NCBI GenBank assembly: GCA_005772895.1 | Contig: SXIH01000025.1 | Span: 1 to 35,900 of the forward strand | Direction: 5' to 3' | Length of the DNA stretch: 35,900 bases | Origin: Bacteroidota bacterium | GTDB taxonomy: Bacteria > Bacteroidota > Bacteroidia > 2-12-FULL-35-15 | Shown: in pieces, positions 14,237 to 22,121 of the stretch | How positions within the stretch are numbered: the stretch's first letter is position 1 | Layout: the number at the start of each line of letters is the position of its first letter | Notes under the pieces: generated by a model | Told to the model about the DNA's origin: nothing | Seen by the model: only the letters and a program-made list of their open reading frames with translations | Database searches by the model: none | Program-made: the position numbers and the translations under genes

Positions 14237-15303
14237 ATTCCTATCAAAAACTTCATAGTATCAACTCCATCCGCATAATCATTGAGCGATGGACATTGTG
14301 CTTTTCCAAATGGAAGCGCATTTTTTATTTCTATACTATTGGAAACGATACATTGCAATTGTTCCTTTTCAGTTTCTAGTTTTTTATTCAACTCTTTGAT
14401 GTCGTCATAAAATTCGTAAAACAAAACACCAATCGGAGACGAGTAAGAAACGTCTTCTTTCAACAATAAAAAATTATTATCGAGTAATGTTGGATTGCTA
14501 CTCATCAAATACACGGTTTTGTTGTAATCGTAATTGTTTGCGTATTTATTATTGTTCACCACATTCTGAAAATCAAAAATGGATTCATAGAATGTATCAA
14601 ATGCATATCCTTTAGGAACAAATAATTTAGAAACATTTCTACAACCCAATCCGAAATACTGAAACACGTCATCGCCCAAGAGCTTTAATTCATCAGTCGT
14701 TTCAGCGCCAGTCAAAACTGCAACCGAATTTCTGTTTTTGCGAATGATATTTGGATATTTTCCAAAATAATATTCGAAGTAACGAGCCGAATTATTGCTC
14801 CCCGTTGCAATAACTGCATCCATGTTTTTTAATTGATCCTCAGTAAATTCAATCAGATTAGAAAATTCAGGTTCAATTTGTTTTAGAATTTTTGCAACGA
14901 ATGGCAACAATAATTTATCGTCTGACGAAAGTTTACCGGCAAATTTATTTCCTGAAAGCAATACACAAAGCATATCGTGAAAACCAACCATCGGAATATT
15001 TCCAGCCATAATCACGGCCACTCGTTTTGGTTCTTTCTCCGTTTTTATATCTTTTATGTAAACGGATATCCAATCCAACAAAGGAGTTTCTTCCAAGCTA
15101 TACGCAAGAGCACCAAAAGCATTTCTTACATTTTCCTCGGTGAACCATTGATTATGCACATGAACCGTTTTTATCAGTTCTTCCATATCGTTATAAAACA
15201 ATGCATTCAAGCTATTTGCTTCGTCCTTTTTTCCGTCCACAGCAAACTGTTTCAGAAATCTTCCCAAACTTATAAATGCCTTTATTCTATTATCAAGGGT
15301 CAT
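14233..15303 (-). CDS. LuxC-family acyl-CoA reductase
   Basis: The 356-residue protein belongs to the LuxC/acyl-CoA reductase family of aldehyde dehydrogenase-like enzymes that reduce fatty acyl-CoA to aldehyde with NADPH. Visible features are VAVIMAGNIPMVGFHDMLCVLLSGN (dinucleotide-binding region), DAVIATGSNNSARYFEYYF, and the catalytic cysteine in FGLGCRNVSKLFVP (Cys221). It is somewhat shorter than Vibrio LuxC (~480). No luxD, luxE, luxA or luxB is nearby, so bioluminescence is not implied. The product aldehyde might feed fatty alcohol or ether lipid synthesis. It diverges from the ferredoxin gene, and I recall this luxC-like/ferredoxin/serC neighbourhood in other Bacteroidota. Confidence 0.88.
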   Translation of the reverse strand: MTLDNRIKAFISLGRFLKQFAVDGKKDEANSLNALFYNDMEELIKTVHVHNQWFTEENVRNAFGALAYSLEETPLLDWISVYIKDIKTEKEPKRVAVIMAGNIPMVGFHDMLCVLLSGNKFAGKLSSDDKLLLPFVAKILKQIEPEFSNLIEFTEDQLKNMDAVIATGSNNSARYFEYYFGKYPNIIRKNRNSVAVLTGAETTDELKLLGDDVFQYFGLGCRNVSKLFVPKGYAFDTFYESIFDFQNVVNNNKYANNYDYNKTVYLMSSNPTLLDNNFLLLKEDVSYSSPIGVLFYEFYDDIKELNKKLETEKEQLQCIVSNSIEIKNALPFGKAQCPSLNDYADGVDTMKFLIGI

Positions 15304-15330
15304 ATTTTTATGTAATTCAATAAAATCTAG

Positions 15331-15338
15331 TAATTTTG
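15331..15338 (+). promoter_or_regulatory. Putative -7 element of the ferredoxin gene
   Basis: TAATTTTG followed by C is a full TAnnTTTG match. A start near 15345 gives a ~24-base leader to ATG 15369 and excludes the longer in-frame start at 15336. Confidence 0.45.
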
Positions 15339-15368
15339 CACTATTATTTTACAAAACTAACAATAATT

Positions 15369-15716
15369 ATGGCAATTAAAATTACTGAAGAGTGCATTAA
15401 TTGTGGAGCTTGCGAGCCTGAATGTCCGAATAATGCTATCTACGAAGGTGGAAACGAATGGCGTTTTGCTGACGGAACCTCTTTAAAAGGAGCATTTACA
15501 TCAAAAAGTGGAATTAGTACAGATGCTGAAACACCACAAACACCGGTTGTAATGGATGTATATTATATCGTTTCTGATAAATGTACTGAATGTGTAGGTT
15601 TTCATGATGAACCGCAGTGTGCTGCTGTTTGTCCGGTTGACTGCTGTGTGGATGACGAAAACTGGAGAGAAAGTAAAGAAGAGCTTTTAGCAAAAAAAGG
15701 AACTTTGCACTTGTAA
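15369..15716 (+). CDS. 4Fe-4S dicluster ferredoxin
   Basis: The 115-residue protein is a bacterial-type ferredoxin with two cluster motifs. The first is [12 protein letters not shown] (residues 10-21). The second is [21 protein letters not shown], in which the usual CxxC spacing to the third cysteine is widened by a loop, as in the YfhL/Fdx group. It is a soluble one-electron carrier; its partner is not identified, though it is divergent from the acyl-CoA reductase gene. The ATG at 15369 is chosen because it gives the standard [13 protein letters not shown] start and lies downstream of the promoter. A longer in-frame version from 15336 is unlikely. Confidence 0.93.
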   Translation: MAIKITEECINCGACEPECPNNAIYEGGNEWRFADGTSLKGAFTSKSGISTDAETPQTPVVMDVYYIVSDKCTECVGFHDEPQCAAVCPVDCCVDDENWRESKEELLAKKGTLHL

Positions 15717-15736
15717 TTGATTTACAATTTATACTG

Positions 15737-15770
15737 AAAGCGTCATTCTTAAAGGAGTGGCGCTTTTTTT
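15737..15770 (+). terminator. Rho-independent terminator after the ferredoxin gene
   Basis: A 13-bp stem (left arm 15737-15749, right arm 15754-15766, three G-T pairs) with loop TAAA is followed by T through 15770. It lies 20 bases after the stop codon. Confidence 0.8.
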
Positions 15771-15789
15771 GTTATTCCACTTTCTCTAA

Positions 15790-15876
15790 GTCACTTCGAG
15801 CGGAGTCGAGAAGGACTTAGTCGTATTTATAGTTTCTTCCATGAGATGATGGGTTCTCGACTCCGCTCGAACTGAC
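15790..15876. repeat. REP-like inverted repeat pair (TCGAGCGGAGTCGA core)
   Basis: The left arm 15790-15812 (GTCACTTCGAGCGGAGTCGA..) and the right arm 15854-15876 are reverse complements at 22 of 23 positions, separated by 41 bases. The pair fills the space between the ferredoxin terminator and the exported-protein gene. Confidence 0.75.
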
Positions 15877-15914
15877 TATGCAATATCACATTTCACATTC
15901 CGTTTAATATTACT

Positions 15915-15922
15915 TACTTTTG
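15915..15922 (+). promoter_or_regulatory. Putative -7 element of the gene at 15925
   Basis: TACTTTTG matches TAnnTTTG and ends 2 bases before the first of two consecutive ATG codons. It implies a leaderless transcript, or use of the later Met at 15937. Confidence 0.35.
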
Positions 15923-15924
15923 TA

Positions 15925-16887
15925 ATGATGAAAAGAATGCTTTTATTCCTTCTTATTTCTGTTTCTATACCGGCATTTTCGCAGGATGTAAAATCGGTTG
16001 ATGAAATTACTCAGACCAAATTAAAACCACTTGTAAAGCAACTCTATCAATCTAAAACTTCAGAAGACCAGAAAAAATACAATCAGGAATTACTCAAGGC
16101 TTTTGAAGAGGCCATTGAGTCAGATCCTAAGTTCACTTATGCTTTTGACTCGTTGCAAAAAGACATAGGAATTTTAATTTCTCCCGATAAAAAATTCAGA
16201 ATTGTGCATTGGAATATTCCAAAAAGTGACGGCACACACGAATATTATGGTTTTATTCAATCTAAATTCACCACTAAAAAAAACAAAGTAGAAAGCGTTC
16301 AAATCTTTCCTTTAACTGACAAATCAGCAGAAATAAAAAATCCGGATAACGCTATAACCGATAATAATAAATGGTTTGGCGCACTTTACAATAAAATTAT
16401 TGTCAAAAAAACAAAAGCAAAAACATATTATACTTTATTAGGTTGGGATGGAAACGATAAATTTTCTCAGAAAAAAATCATAGAAGTATTGACTTTTGAT
16501 CCAAACAACGGAGCGCCAAAATTCGGAGCTGATATTTTTAATTACGAACGTAAATATCCAAAACGAATCATCTTTGAATACTCTGCAACTTGCAGCATGT
16601 CGCTAAGATTCAGTTCTAAAAAAGATTCGATTGTATTCGGACACCTTGCTCCTACTTCTCCACAATTGGAAGGACAATTTCAATATTATTGTTCCGATAT
16701 GAGTTTTGATGGATTCGGTTTTAAAAAAGGCAAGTGGAATTACGGTACTGATATCAATGCATTGAACGAAAAGGACGAAAACGACAAGTTGTATGGAGAT
16801 CCAAAGGATAAATCCGAAGGTCATGACCAAAGCAATGAGTACAAAGACCCGAACAAAAAGAAAAAGAAGAAAAAAAAGACTGAATAG
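15925..16887 (+). CDS. Exported protein of unknown function
   Basis: The 320-residue protein has a clear signal peptide (MLLFLLISVSIPAFSQ, cleaved after Ser or Ala) and should be periplasmic or cell-surface. I recognise no domain. The N-terminal third is helical (residues 25-80). The middle, from FRIVHWNIPKSDGTHEYYGF to NYERKYPKRIIFEYSA, is rich in beta strands and aromatic residues. The C-terminal 40 residues are charged and end in a run of lysines (NKKKKKKKKKTE). LLGWDGNDKFSQKKIIEVL is a segment I associate with a Bacteroidota-restricted family, without being able to name it. Alternative starts at 15928 and 15937 would leave a shorter but still functional signal peptide. It is flanked by a REP-like pair and by serC, each with its own promoter, so it is probably a single transcript. 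Confidence 0.75.
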   Translation: MMKRMLLFLLISVSIPAFSQDVKSVDEITQTKLKPLVKQLYQSKTSEDQKKYNQELLKAFEEAIESDPKFTYAFDSLQKDIGILISPDKKFRIVHWNIPKSDGTHEYYGFIQSKFTTKKNKVESVQIFPLTDKSAEIKNPDNAITDNNKWFGALYNKIIVKKTKAKTYYTLLGWDGNDKFSQKKIIEVLTFDPNNGAPKFGADIFNYERKYPKRIIFEYSATCSMSLRFSSKKDSIVFGHLAPTSPQLEGQFQYYCSDMSFDGFGFKKGKWNYGTDINALNEKDENDKLYGDPKDKSEGHDQSNEYKDPNKKKKKKKKTE

Positions 16888-16939
16888 TCTTTCTGAAAAT
16901 TATTCCTCTCTATTTCCCCTTTCACGTTTAATTTATTTC

Positions 16940-16947
16940 TAATTTTG
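16940..16947 (+). promoter_or_regulatory. Putative -7 element of serC
   Basis: TAATTTTG is a full TAnnTTTG match. The predicted start near 16954 leaves a 35- to 50-base leader before the candidate ATGs at 16989 and 17004. Confidence 0.45.
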
Positions 16948-16988
16948 TATTGTAATTCCTCAGATGATACTATCTAATCATTATATAC

Positions 16989-18077
16989 ATGTTAACTAAA
17001 GAAATGACAAAAGTCCACAATTTTAGCGCTGGTCCAGGAATATTGCCAGCCGAAGTATTAAAACAAGCATCAGAAGCTTGTATCAATTTTGATAATTTAA
17101 ATCTTTCTCTTTTAGAAATTTCTCACCGTAGCAAAAACTACGAAAAAGTGATGGAAGAAGCGCGCGCATTGGTAAAGGAGCTTTTGGGATTAAATGACAA
17201 CTACAAAGTTTTATATCTTGGTGGTGGTGCAAGTTTACAATTTGCAATGGTTCCTATGAATTTACTTCGTACAGATGGAACTGCAGGCTATTTAAATACA
17301 GGCGTTTGGGCTAGTAAAGCAATTAAAGAAGCGAAGATGATTGGCAACACACAAGTGATTGCATCTTCTGAAGACAAAAACTTCAACTACATTCCAAAAG
17401 GATATGAAATTCCTTCAACATTAGATTATTTTCACATCACTTCCAACAACACAATTTACGGAACACAAATGAAGAGTTTCCCGAAAACATCGGTTCCATT
17501 GGTGTGTGACATGAGCAGTGATATCTTTTCCAGAAAAGTAAACGGAAATGATTTTGCATTGATTTATGCAGGAGCACAAAAAAACATGGGTCCTGCTGGT
17601 GCAACAATGGTTGCTGTAGATGAAACCAAACTTGGAAAAACAGGCCGCAAAATATTATCGATGTTGGATTATCAAGTACACATCAAAGGCGACAGTATGT
17701 ACAACACTCCTCCGGTATTTCCGATTTATGTAACGTTGTTAACATTGAGATGGCTTAAAAACAATGGCGGAATTCCTTGGATTGAAAATTTAAACAATCA
17801 AAAAGCAGGAACATTGTATGCTGAAATAGACCGCAACTCAATGTTCAAAGGAACTACAGCTGTGGAAGACCGTTCGAATATGAACGTAACATTTGTAATG
17901 CACAAACCTGAATTAGAACCGGAGTTTGATAAACTTACAAAAGAAGCGAACTTAAGTGGTTTACGCGGACACCGTGATGTCGGTGGCTACAGAGCGTCTT
18001 TATACAATGCATTGCCTTTGGAAAGTGTAAATGCTCTTGTGGAAGTAATGCAAGCTTTCGAAAAGAAATTTGCTTAG
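16989..18077 (+). CDS. serC: Phosphoserine aminotransferase
   Basis: SerC converts 3-phosphohydroxypyruvate and glutamate to phosphoserine in serine synthesis; in many bacteria it also serves pyridoxal phosphate synthesis. The 362-residue length fits. It begins VHNFSAGPGILPAEVL, the hallmark start. LYLGGGASLQFAMVPMNLL carries the PLP phosphate-binding turn, CDMSSDIFSR the PLP-stacking Asp174, and YAGAQKNMGPAG the Schiff-base lysine (Lys198). GLRGHRDVGGYRASLYNA near the end supplies substrate-binding residues. A second ATG at 17004 may be the real start, as family members begin close to VHNFSAGP. The usual neighbour serA is not in this window. The gene ends at a strong terminator shared with the opposite gene. 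Confidence 0.97.
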   Translation: MLTKEMTKVHNFSAGPGILPAEVLKQASEACINFDNLNLSLLEISHRSKNYEKVMEEARALVKELLGLNDNYKVLYLGGGASLQFAMVPMNLLRTDGTAGYLNTGVWASKAIKEAKMIGNTQVIASSEDKNFNYIPKGYEIPSTLDYFHITSNNTIYGTQMKSFPKTSVPLVCDMSSDIFSRKVNGNDFALIYAGAQKNMGPAGATMVAVDETKLGKTGRKILSMLDYQVHIKGDSMYNTPPVFPIYVTLLTLRWLKNNGGIPWIENLNNQKAGTLYAEIDRNSMFKGTTAVEDRSNMNVTFVMHKPELEPEFDKLTKEANLSGLRGHRDVGGYRASLYNALPLESVNALVEVMQAFEKKFA

Positions 18078-18083
18078 AAAAAT

Positions 18084-18113
18084 AAAAGGCCTGTCTCAAC
18101 AACAGGCCTTTTT
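18084..18113. terminator. Bidirectional rho-independent terminator
   Basis: AAAAGGCCTGT (18084-18094) and ACAGGCCTTTT (18102-18112) form a perfect 11-bp stem with a 7-base loop. It has T-rich flanks on both strands and lies between the convergent serC and FMN-reductase genes. Confidence 0.9.
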
Positions 18114-18114
18114 C

Positions 18115-18636
18115 TTATACTTTCACAAACTCCCCTATTTGTTTTTCAAGAACTTTGATCGTGTTTTCATCTTTCAGTGTTCCATCCTCATTCAAAAGAG
18201 TTAAAACACTGGAAACCGGTAGTTTATTTGGCAAAATATGCATTCCTAAATAGTGCAAAATTCCTGTTAAATGGTCTAATCCACGCAAATTACCTGCTCT
18301 TCCGCTGGAAACTCCAACCAAAGCCACCATTTTTCCTCTGTTAATATCAGGATGAACCGCATCAATAAAGGTTTTTAGGATTCCCGGGAAACTTCCATTG
18401 TATTCAGGAACAATAAGTACAAACTTATTTGCGGGGATAATATATTCGTTCAACAATTGTTGAAAATTTTCTGAGCGTTGATTATATAAGTCGGTTTTAG
18501 TAAAATCTGCAGGCAAGCTTTCCAGTGAAAAAAGTTTAGATTCAACCCCCTGTTTTTCCATAAGTTGCGCGTAGTTTTTGGCAATTTTCAGGGTATTGCT
18601 ATTGGGTCTGTTTGTGGCTGAAATAATGGTAATCAT
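18115..18636 (-). CDS. NADPH-dependent FMN reductase family oxidoreductase
   Basis: The ~173-residue flavodoxin-like protein (PF03358) uses NAD(P)H and bound FMN to reduce quinones, azo compounds or free flavin; the substrate is not predictable. It starts MITIISATNRPNSNTLKIA with the FMN phosphate-binding loop S-x-x-R-x-x-S/N. LIVPEYNGSFPGILKTFIDAV (about residues 75-95) is the family's flavin-binding signature. MVALVGVSSGRAGNLRGLDHL supplies the second loop. The ATG at 18634-18636 is preferred. An in-frame ATG six codons upstream (18654) only adds hydrophobic residues before the first beta strand. It converges on serC through the shared terminator. Confidence 0.88.
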   Translation of the reverse strand: MITIISATNRPNSNTLKIAKNYAQLMEKQGVESKLFSLESLPADFTKTDLYNQRSENFQQLLNEYIIPANKFVLIVPEYNGSFPGILKTFIDAVHPDINRGKMVALVGVSSGRAGNLRGLDHLTGILHYLGMHILPNKLPVSSVLTLLNEDGTLKDENTIKVLEKQIGEFVKV

Positions 18637-18759
18637 GGCAAATATTATTAACAAAAAAATTGTTTAAAAGTGTTCCATAAGTTTTGAAGTACTTATCGGC
18701 TCAAAATCTGTATTTTTAAGACTTAATTAAAGCACAAAGTAAAGCATTTTCAGCAATAT

Positions 18760-19443
18760 ATGAACATTACTTATTTCGGTCATTCTTGTTTTGGAGTTGA
18801 AGTGAATGGAAAGCATCTTATATTTGATCCTTTTATTTCCCAAAATGAACTGGCTGCAAACATTGATGTAAATACAGTAAAGGCTGATTATATTTTAGTT
18901 TCTCATGGTCATTTTGATCATGTTGCTGATTTGGTAAGCATTGCAAAGCGTACAAATGCTAAAGTGATTTGCAGCTGGGAAATACATACCTGGCTTAATA
19001 ACCAGGGAATAACCAATACACATCCAATGAATGTGGGTGGTAAATGGAAATTCGATTTTGGTGATGTTAAATGTGTGGTAGCAGTTCATTCAAATAGTTT
19101 GCCTGATGGAACGTATGGCGGAAATCCGATGGGATTTATTGTAGAAACAAACTTAGGTAATTTCTATTATGCAGGAGACACAGCATTAACGTACGATATG
19201 AAGCTGATTGGTGATTACAGAAAAGTGAATTTTGCATTTTTACCGATTGGAGATAATTTTACAATGGGTCCGGATAATGCAATTATTGCTGCCGAATTTA
19301 TTAAGTGTGATAAAATAATTGGAATGCATTACGATACGTTTGGATTCATTAAAATTGAAAAAGAAGTTGCAGTAAAGAAGTTTGATAATGCAGGAAGAGA
19401 GTTGATTTTGTTTAACATTGGAGAGGTGAAGACGATAAAATAA
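18760..19443 (+). CDS. UPF0173 metal-dependent hydrolase (metallo-beta-lactamase fold)
   Basis: The 227-residue protein is a compact metallo-beta-lactamase-fold enzyme of the UPF0173/UlaG-like group. Metal ligands are seen in SHGHFDHVAD (residues ~47-56), VVAVHSNS, YAGDTALTYDM (bridging Asp) and GMHYDTFGFI. The opening NITYFGHSCFGVEV and HLIFDPFIS are family hallmarks. Members are soluble and cytoplasmic, and their substrates are mostly unknown. It is transcribed away from the FMN reductase gene. The 158 bases after it carry repeats, so it is probably monocistronic. Confidence 0.93.
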   Translation: MNITYFGHSCFGVEVNGKHLIFDPFISQNELAANIDVNTVKADYILVSHGHFDHVADLVSIAKRTNAKVICSWEIHTWLNNQGITNTHPMNVGGKWKFDFGDVKCVVAVHSNSLPDGTYGGNPMGFIVETNLGNFYYAGDTALTYDMKLIGDYRKVNFAFLPIGDNFTMGPDNAIIAAEFIKCDKIIGMHYDTFGFIKIEKEVAVKKFDNAGRELILFNIGEVKTIK

Positions 19444-19445
19444 AA

Positions 19446-19563
19446 GGTAATAGGCAATAGACAAGTAAATGCCTGTCAGTTCGAGCGGAGTCGAGAACAA
19501 GGGAGTTGCGGAGTGATAAGGGAAAAGTAAAAAAGTTGACAGTCGACAATAGACAAAAAATAA
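19446..19563. repeat. Composite intergenic repeat: CAATAGACA words plus a single REP-like unit
   Basis: Words of the CAATAGACA type (19446-19463 and 19538-19557) flank one copy of the TCGAGCGGAGTCGA repeat (19474-19498: TGTCAGTTCGAGCGGAGTCG..). No inverted partner for the REP unit is visible nearby. The 158-base gap between the UPF0173 gene and parA contains nothing else recognisable. Confidence 0.65.
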
Positions 19564-19601
19564 AAATAAATAAAACAAAATACTAAAGACTAACAAACTG
19601 G

Positions 19602-20417
19602 ATGGGAAAAATAATAGCAATAGCAAATCAGAAAGGTGGAGTTGGAAAAACAACAACAGCTATTAATTTGGCGGCAAGCTTAGCCGTATTGGAATTCAAA
19701 ACACTTTTGATTGATGCAGATCCTCAGGCGAATTCTACTTCAGGAGTTGGATTTGATCCGCGTAATATCAAAACAGGTATTTACGAATGTATCATTGATG
19801 GAATCGACCCAAAAGATATTATTCTTCAAACAGAAACGCCAAACTTGTTTTTATTACCCGCACATATCGATTTAGTAGGTGCGGAAATAGAAATGATCAA
19901 TCTTCCGAATCGTGAAAAGATGATGAAGATGGCTTTGGATAAAATAAAAGATAATTACGATTTTATTATTATCGATTGTTCACCATCTTTAGGATTGATT
20001 ACTGTAAATGCATTAACAGCAGCTGATTCAGTATTGATTCCGGTTCAATGCGAATATTTCGCATTGGAAGGATTAGGAAAATTATTGAACACAATAAAAA
20101 TTGTTCAGTCGCGCTTAAACACCGAACTTGCAATAGAAGGAATTTTATTGACGATGTACGATATGCGTTTGCGTTTGAGCAATCAGGTTGTGGAAGAAGT
20201 AAAAACACATTTCCAGCAAATGGTTTTTGATACAATCATACAGCGAAATACAAAATTGGGCGAAGCTCCTAGTTTCGGACAAAGCATTATCATGCACGAT
20301 GCTAGCGGGAAAGCAGCTGTTAACTATTTAAATTTAGCAAGAGAGATTTTACAGAAAAACGGAATGACAAGACTAAACGATTCTGAGAAGTTCATTAACG
20401 TTGAAGAAGAGAACTAA
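19602..20417 (+). CDS. parA: Chromosome-partitioning ATPase ParA (Soj)
   Basis: ParA-type ATPase of the chromosomal segregation system, which binds DNA non-specifically when ATP-bound and is stimulated by ParB. The 271-residue length and the absence of an N-terminal HTH mark the chromosomal type Ib class. The deviant Walker A is KGGVGKTT (residues 10-17, start IIAIANQKGGVGKT). Other motifs are LLIDADPQANST (Walker A') and FIIIDCSPSLGLITVNAL (Walker B). The C-terminal region SFGQSIIMHDASGKAAVNYLNLA is typical. parB starts 39 bases later on the same strand. Confidence 0.97.
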   Translation: MGKIIAIANQKGGVGKTTTAINLAASLAVLEFKTLLIDADPQANSTSGVGFDPRNIKTGIYECIIDGIDPKDIILQTETPNLFLLPAHIDLVGAEIEMINLPNREKMMKMALDKIKDNYDFIIIDCSPSLGLITVNALTAADSVLIPVQCEYFALEGLGKLLNTIKIVQSRLNTELAIEGILLTMYDMRLRLSNQVVEEVKTHFQQMVFDTIIQRNTKLGEAPSFGQSIIMHDASGKAAVNYLNLAREILQKNGMTRLNDSEKFINVEEEN

Positions 20418-20456
20418 TTCTCCATTTCTCTAATTCTACAAATCACTAATTATAAA

Positions 20457-21386
20457 ATGTCAACAACAAAAACAATGTCAACAAAAAGAAACGCATTAGG
20501 CAGAGGATTAAGTGCATTATTAGAAAATGCTAATACTGATATTACAAGCAACAAACTAGAAGGTGAAGGAAAAGTTGTTGGTGCAATTGCAAATATTGAA
20601 ATAGCTAAAATTGAAACCAATCCGTTTCAACCTAGAACAAATTTTGAAGAAGATGCATTGAATGAATTATCTGCATCTATTAAAGAACATGGAATTATTC
20701 AACCTATTACCGTTCGTAAATTAGGATATGATAAATACCAATTAATTTCAGGAGAAAGAAGATTCCGTGCTTCGCAATTAGCGGGATTAACTAGTGTTCC
20801 TGCATATATCCGCATAGCAAACGATCAGGCTATGTTGGAAATGGCATTGGTTGAAAATATTCAACGCGAAAATTTAGATGCTATTGAAGTTGCGATCAGC
20901 TACAAACGTTTAATTGATGAATGTTCATTAACTCAAGAACAACTTTCACAAAAAGTAAGTAAACAACGTTCTACGATAACAAACTATTTGCGATTATTAA
21001 AATTGCCGGTAGAAATTCAGTTAGCTATCCGCAATGGTGATATTTCAATGGGTCACGCCCGCGCTTTGATAAGTGTTGAAAATGTTGATCTGCAATTAGA
21101 CATCTACAACAAAATTGTATTGAATGATTTGTCTGTTCGTGACGTTGAAGATTTAGCACGTGGTGTTAAAACAGAAATTGAAACAAAATCAGGAAAATCA
21201 AGTTCTGATAAAAAAATTACAAAAGCATCATTGTCGGTTGAACAACAAAATGCAGTGGAAGATTTGAGAGCAGTTTTCAACACGAAAGTATCAATCAGCA
21301 AAGAGTCTAACGGCAAAGGAAAAATTGTAATTCCATTCAAATCGGATAACGACCTAAAACGTATCTTGGATCTTTTGGATGCCTAA
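20457..21386 (+). CDS. parB: Chromosome-partitioning protein ParB (Spo0J)
   Basis: ParB is a CTP-dependent clamp that loads at parS and spreads, forming the partition complex. The 309-residue protein has the KRNALGRGLSALLEN N-terminal ParA-interacting motif. ParB/Srx motifs include NPFQPRTNFEEDALNELSASIKEHGIIQPITVR, ISGERRFRASQLAGL and ENIQRENLDAIE. The HTH region (LTQEQLSQKVSKQRSTITNYLRLLKLP) and SMGHARALISV come next, and a dimerisation tail ends the protein. The ATG at 20475 is as good a start as 20457. No convincing parS was found in this window. The last 8 bases overlap the DUF5683 gene, indicating cotranscription. Confidence 0.97.
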   Translation: MSTTKTMSTKRNALGRGLSALLENANTDITSNKLEGEGKVVGAIANIEIAKIETNPFQPRTNFEEDALNELSASIKEHGIIQPITVRKLGYDKYQLISGERRFRASQLAGLTSVPAYIRIANDQAMLEMALVENIQRENLDAIEVAISYKRLIDECSLTQEQLSQKVSKQRSTITNYLRLLKLPVEIQLAIRNGDISMGHARALISVENVDLQLDIYNKIVLNDLSVRDVEDLARGVKTEIETKSGKSSSDKKITKASLSVEQQNAVEDLRAVFNTKVSISKESNGKGKIVIPFKSDNDLKRILDLLDA

Positions 21387-22062
21387 ATCAATAACTCATA
21401 AAGTGATTGCAAGCAGGTTATTTCAGTTTTTTATTGGAATAACCTTTTTGCTTTTTTTCAGCTCAGCTAAAGCTCAGGTAAGCGACACAATTATCAAAGG
21501 AGATACTGTCACAATTATTACCAGAAATATTCCTGTTAAAGACACAAGCAAAATTGTAACAACAAAAAAAGGAAAATATCATTCACCGAAAAAAGCCGCT
21601 TTGTTATCAACTGTTTTACCGGGTGCCGGACAGGTGTACAACAAAAAGTATTGGAAACTTCCAATAATATATGCCGGAGCAGCAGGGTTAGCTTATTCGT
21701 TTCAATTCAACCAATCGCGTTACGTAAAATACCGTGATGCTTATAAATATAGAATTGACAACGATGCAACAACTACTGATGACTATATTGGAGTTTACAC
21801 CGATGATAATTTAAACACACTTCAAAAATATTATCACCGTTACCGGGATTTGACTGTTATTGGGTTTGCTGCGCTTTATGCACTGAATATAATTGATGCC
21901 AGTGTTGACGCACATTTGTTTACCTTTGATGTCAGCGATAATTTATCGATGAAGGTAGAACCAACATTTATTAATACTGCTTATAATTACACAACAGGGT
22001 TAAACTTTAGCGTGTCCTTTCGAGCGGAGTCGAGAAATCTAAACCGTTTACGATTGGAATAG
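21379..22062 (+). CDS. DUF5683 family envelope protein with a repeat-derived C-terminus
   Basis: The 227-residue protein begins with a hydrophobic signal peptide (LFQFFIGITFLLFFSSAKAQ). A conserved core follows at about 70-125 (SPKKAALLSTVLPGAGQVYNKKYWKLP, YAGAAGLAYSFQFNQ, RYVKYRDAYKYR), which I know as DUF5683 of Bacteroidota. Two hydrophobic stretches in the core may be membrane-embedded; the function is unknown. The start overlaps parB by 8 bases, and family members sit at this locus in many relatives as I recall. The final ~16 residues (from 22012, FRAESRNLNRLRLE) are encoded by a REP-like repeat rather than family sequence. The original stop was probably near 22012, although the frame is open and the protein may simply carry this tail. 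Confidence 0.85.
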   Translation: MPKSITHKVIASRLFQFFIGITFLLFFSSAKAQVSDTIIKGDTVTIITRNIPVKDTSKIVTTKKGKYHSPKKAALLSTVLPGAGQVYNKKYWKLPIIYAGAAGLAYSFQFNQSRYVKYRDAYKYRIDNDATTTDDYIGVYTDDNLNTLQKYYHRYRDLTVIGFAALYALNIIDASVDAHLFTFDVSDNLSMKVEPTFINTAYNYTTGLNFSVSFRAESRNLNRLRLE

Positions 22063-22108
22063 CCATTCGACTACGCTCAGGCTGACAAAGAAGAATGGTC
22101 GAAATGAC
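22012..22108. repeat. REP-like repeats across the DUF5683 stop and upstream of dapB
   Basis: One unit at 22012-22039 contains TTCGAGCGGAGTCGAGAA. An inverted related unit at 22066-22087 contains ATTCGACTACGCTCAGGCTG and continues with gaatggtcgaaatgac. Together they bridge the end of the DUF5683 gene and the dapB start region. Confidence 0.7.
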
Positions 22109-22121
22109 AAAAAATGAAAAT

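Noticed and set aside
14233..15303. Bioluminescence operon
   Set aside because: Only a LuxC-type gene is present; no luxA, luxB, luxD or luxE.
19240..19656. Minus-strand open frame across the gap before parA
   Set aside because: It overlaps the end of the UPF0173 gene and the start of parA and is made of repeat and AT-rich sequence with a low-complexity Leu/Phe/Ser composition.
21155..21170. Possible parS site near CACGTG words (here and at 12606 and 22178)
   Set aside because: None resembles the 16-base TGTTTCACGTGAAACA palindrome beyond the central 6 bases, and all lie inside genes.
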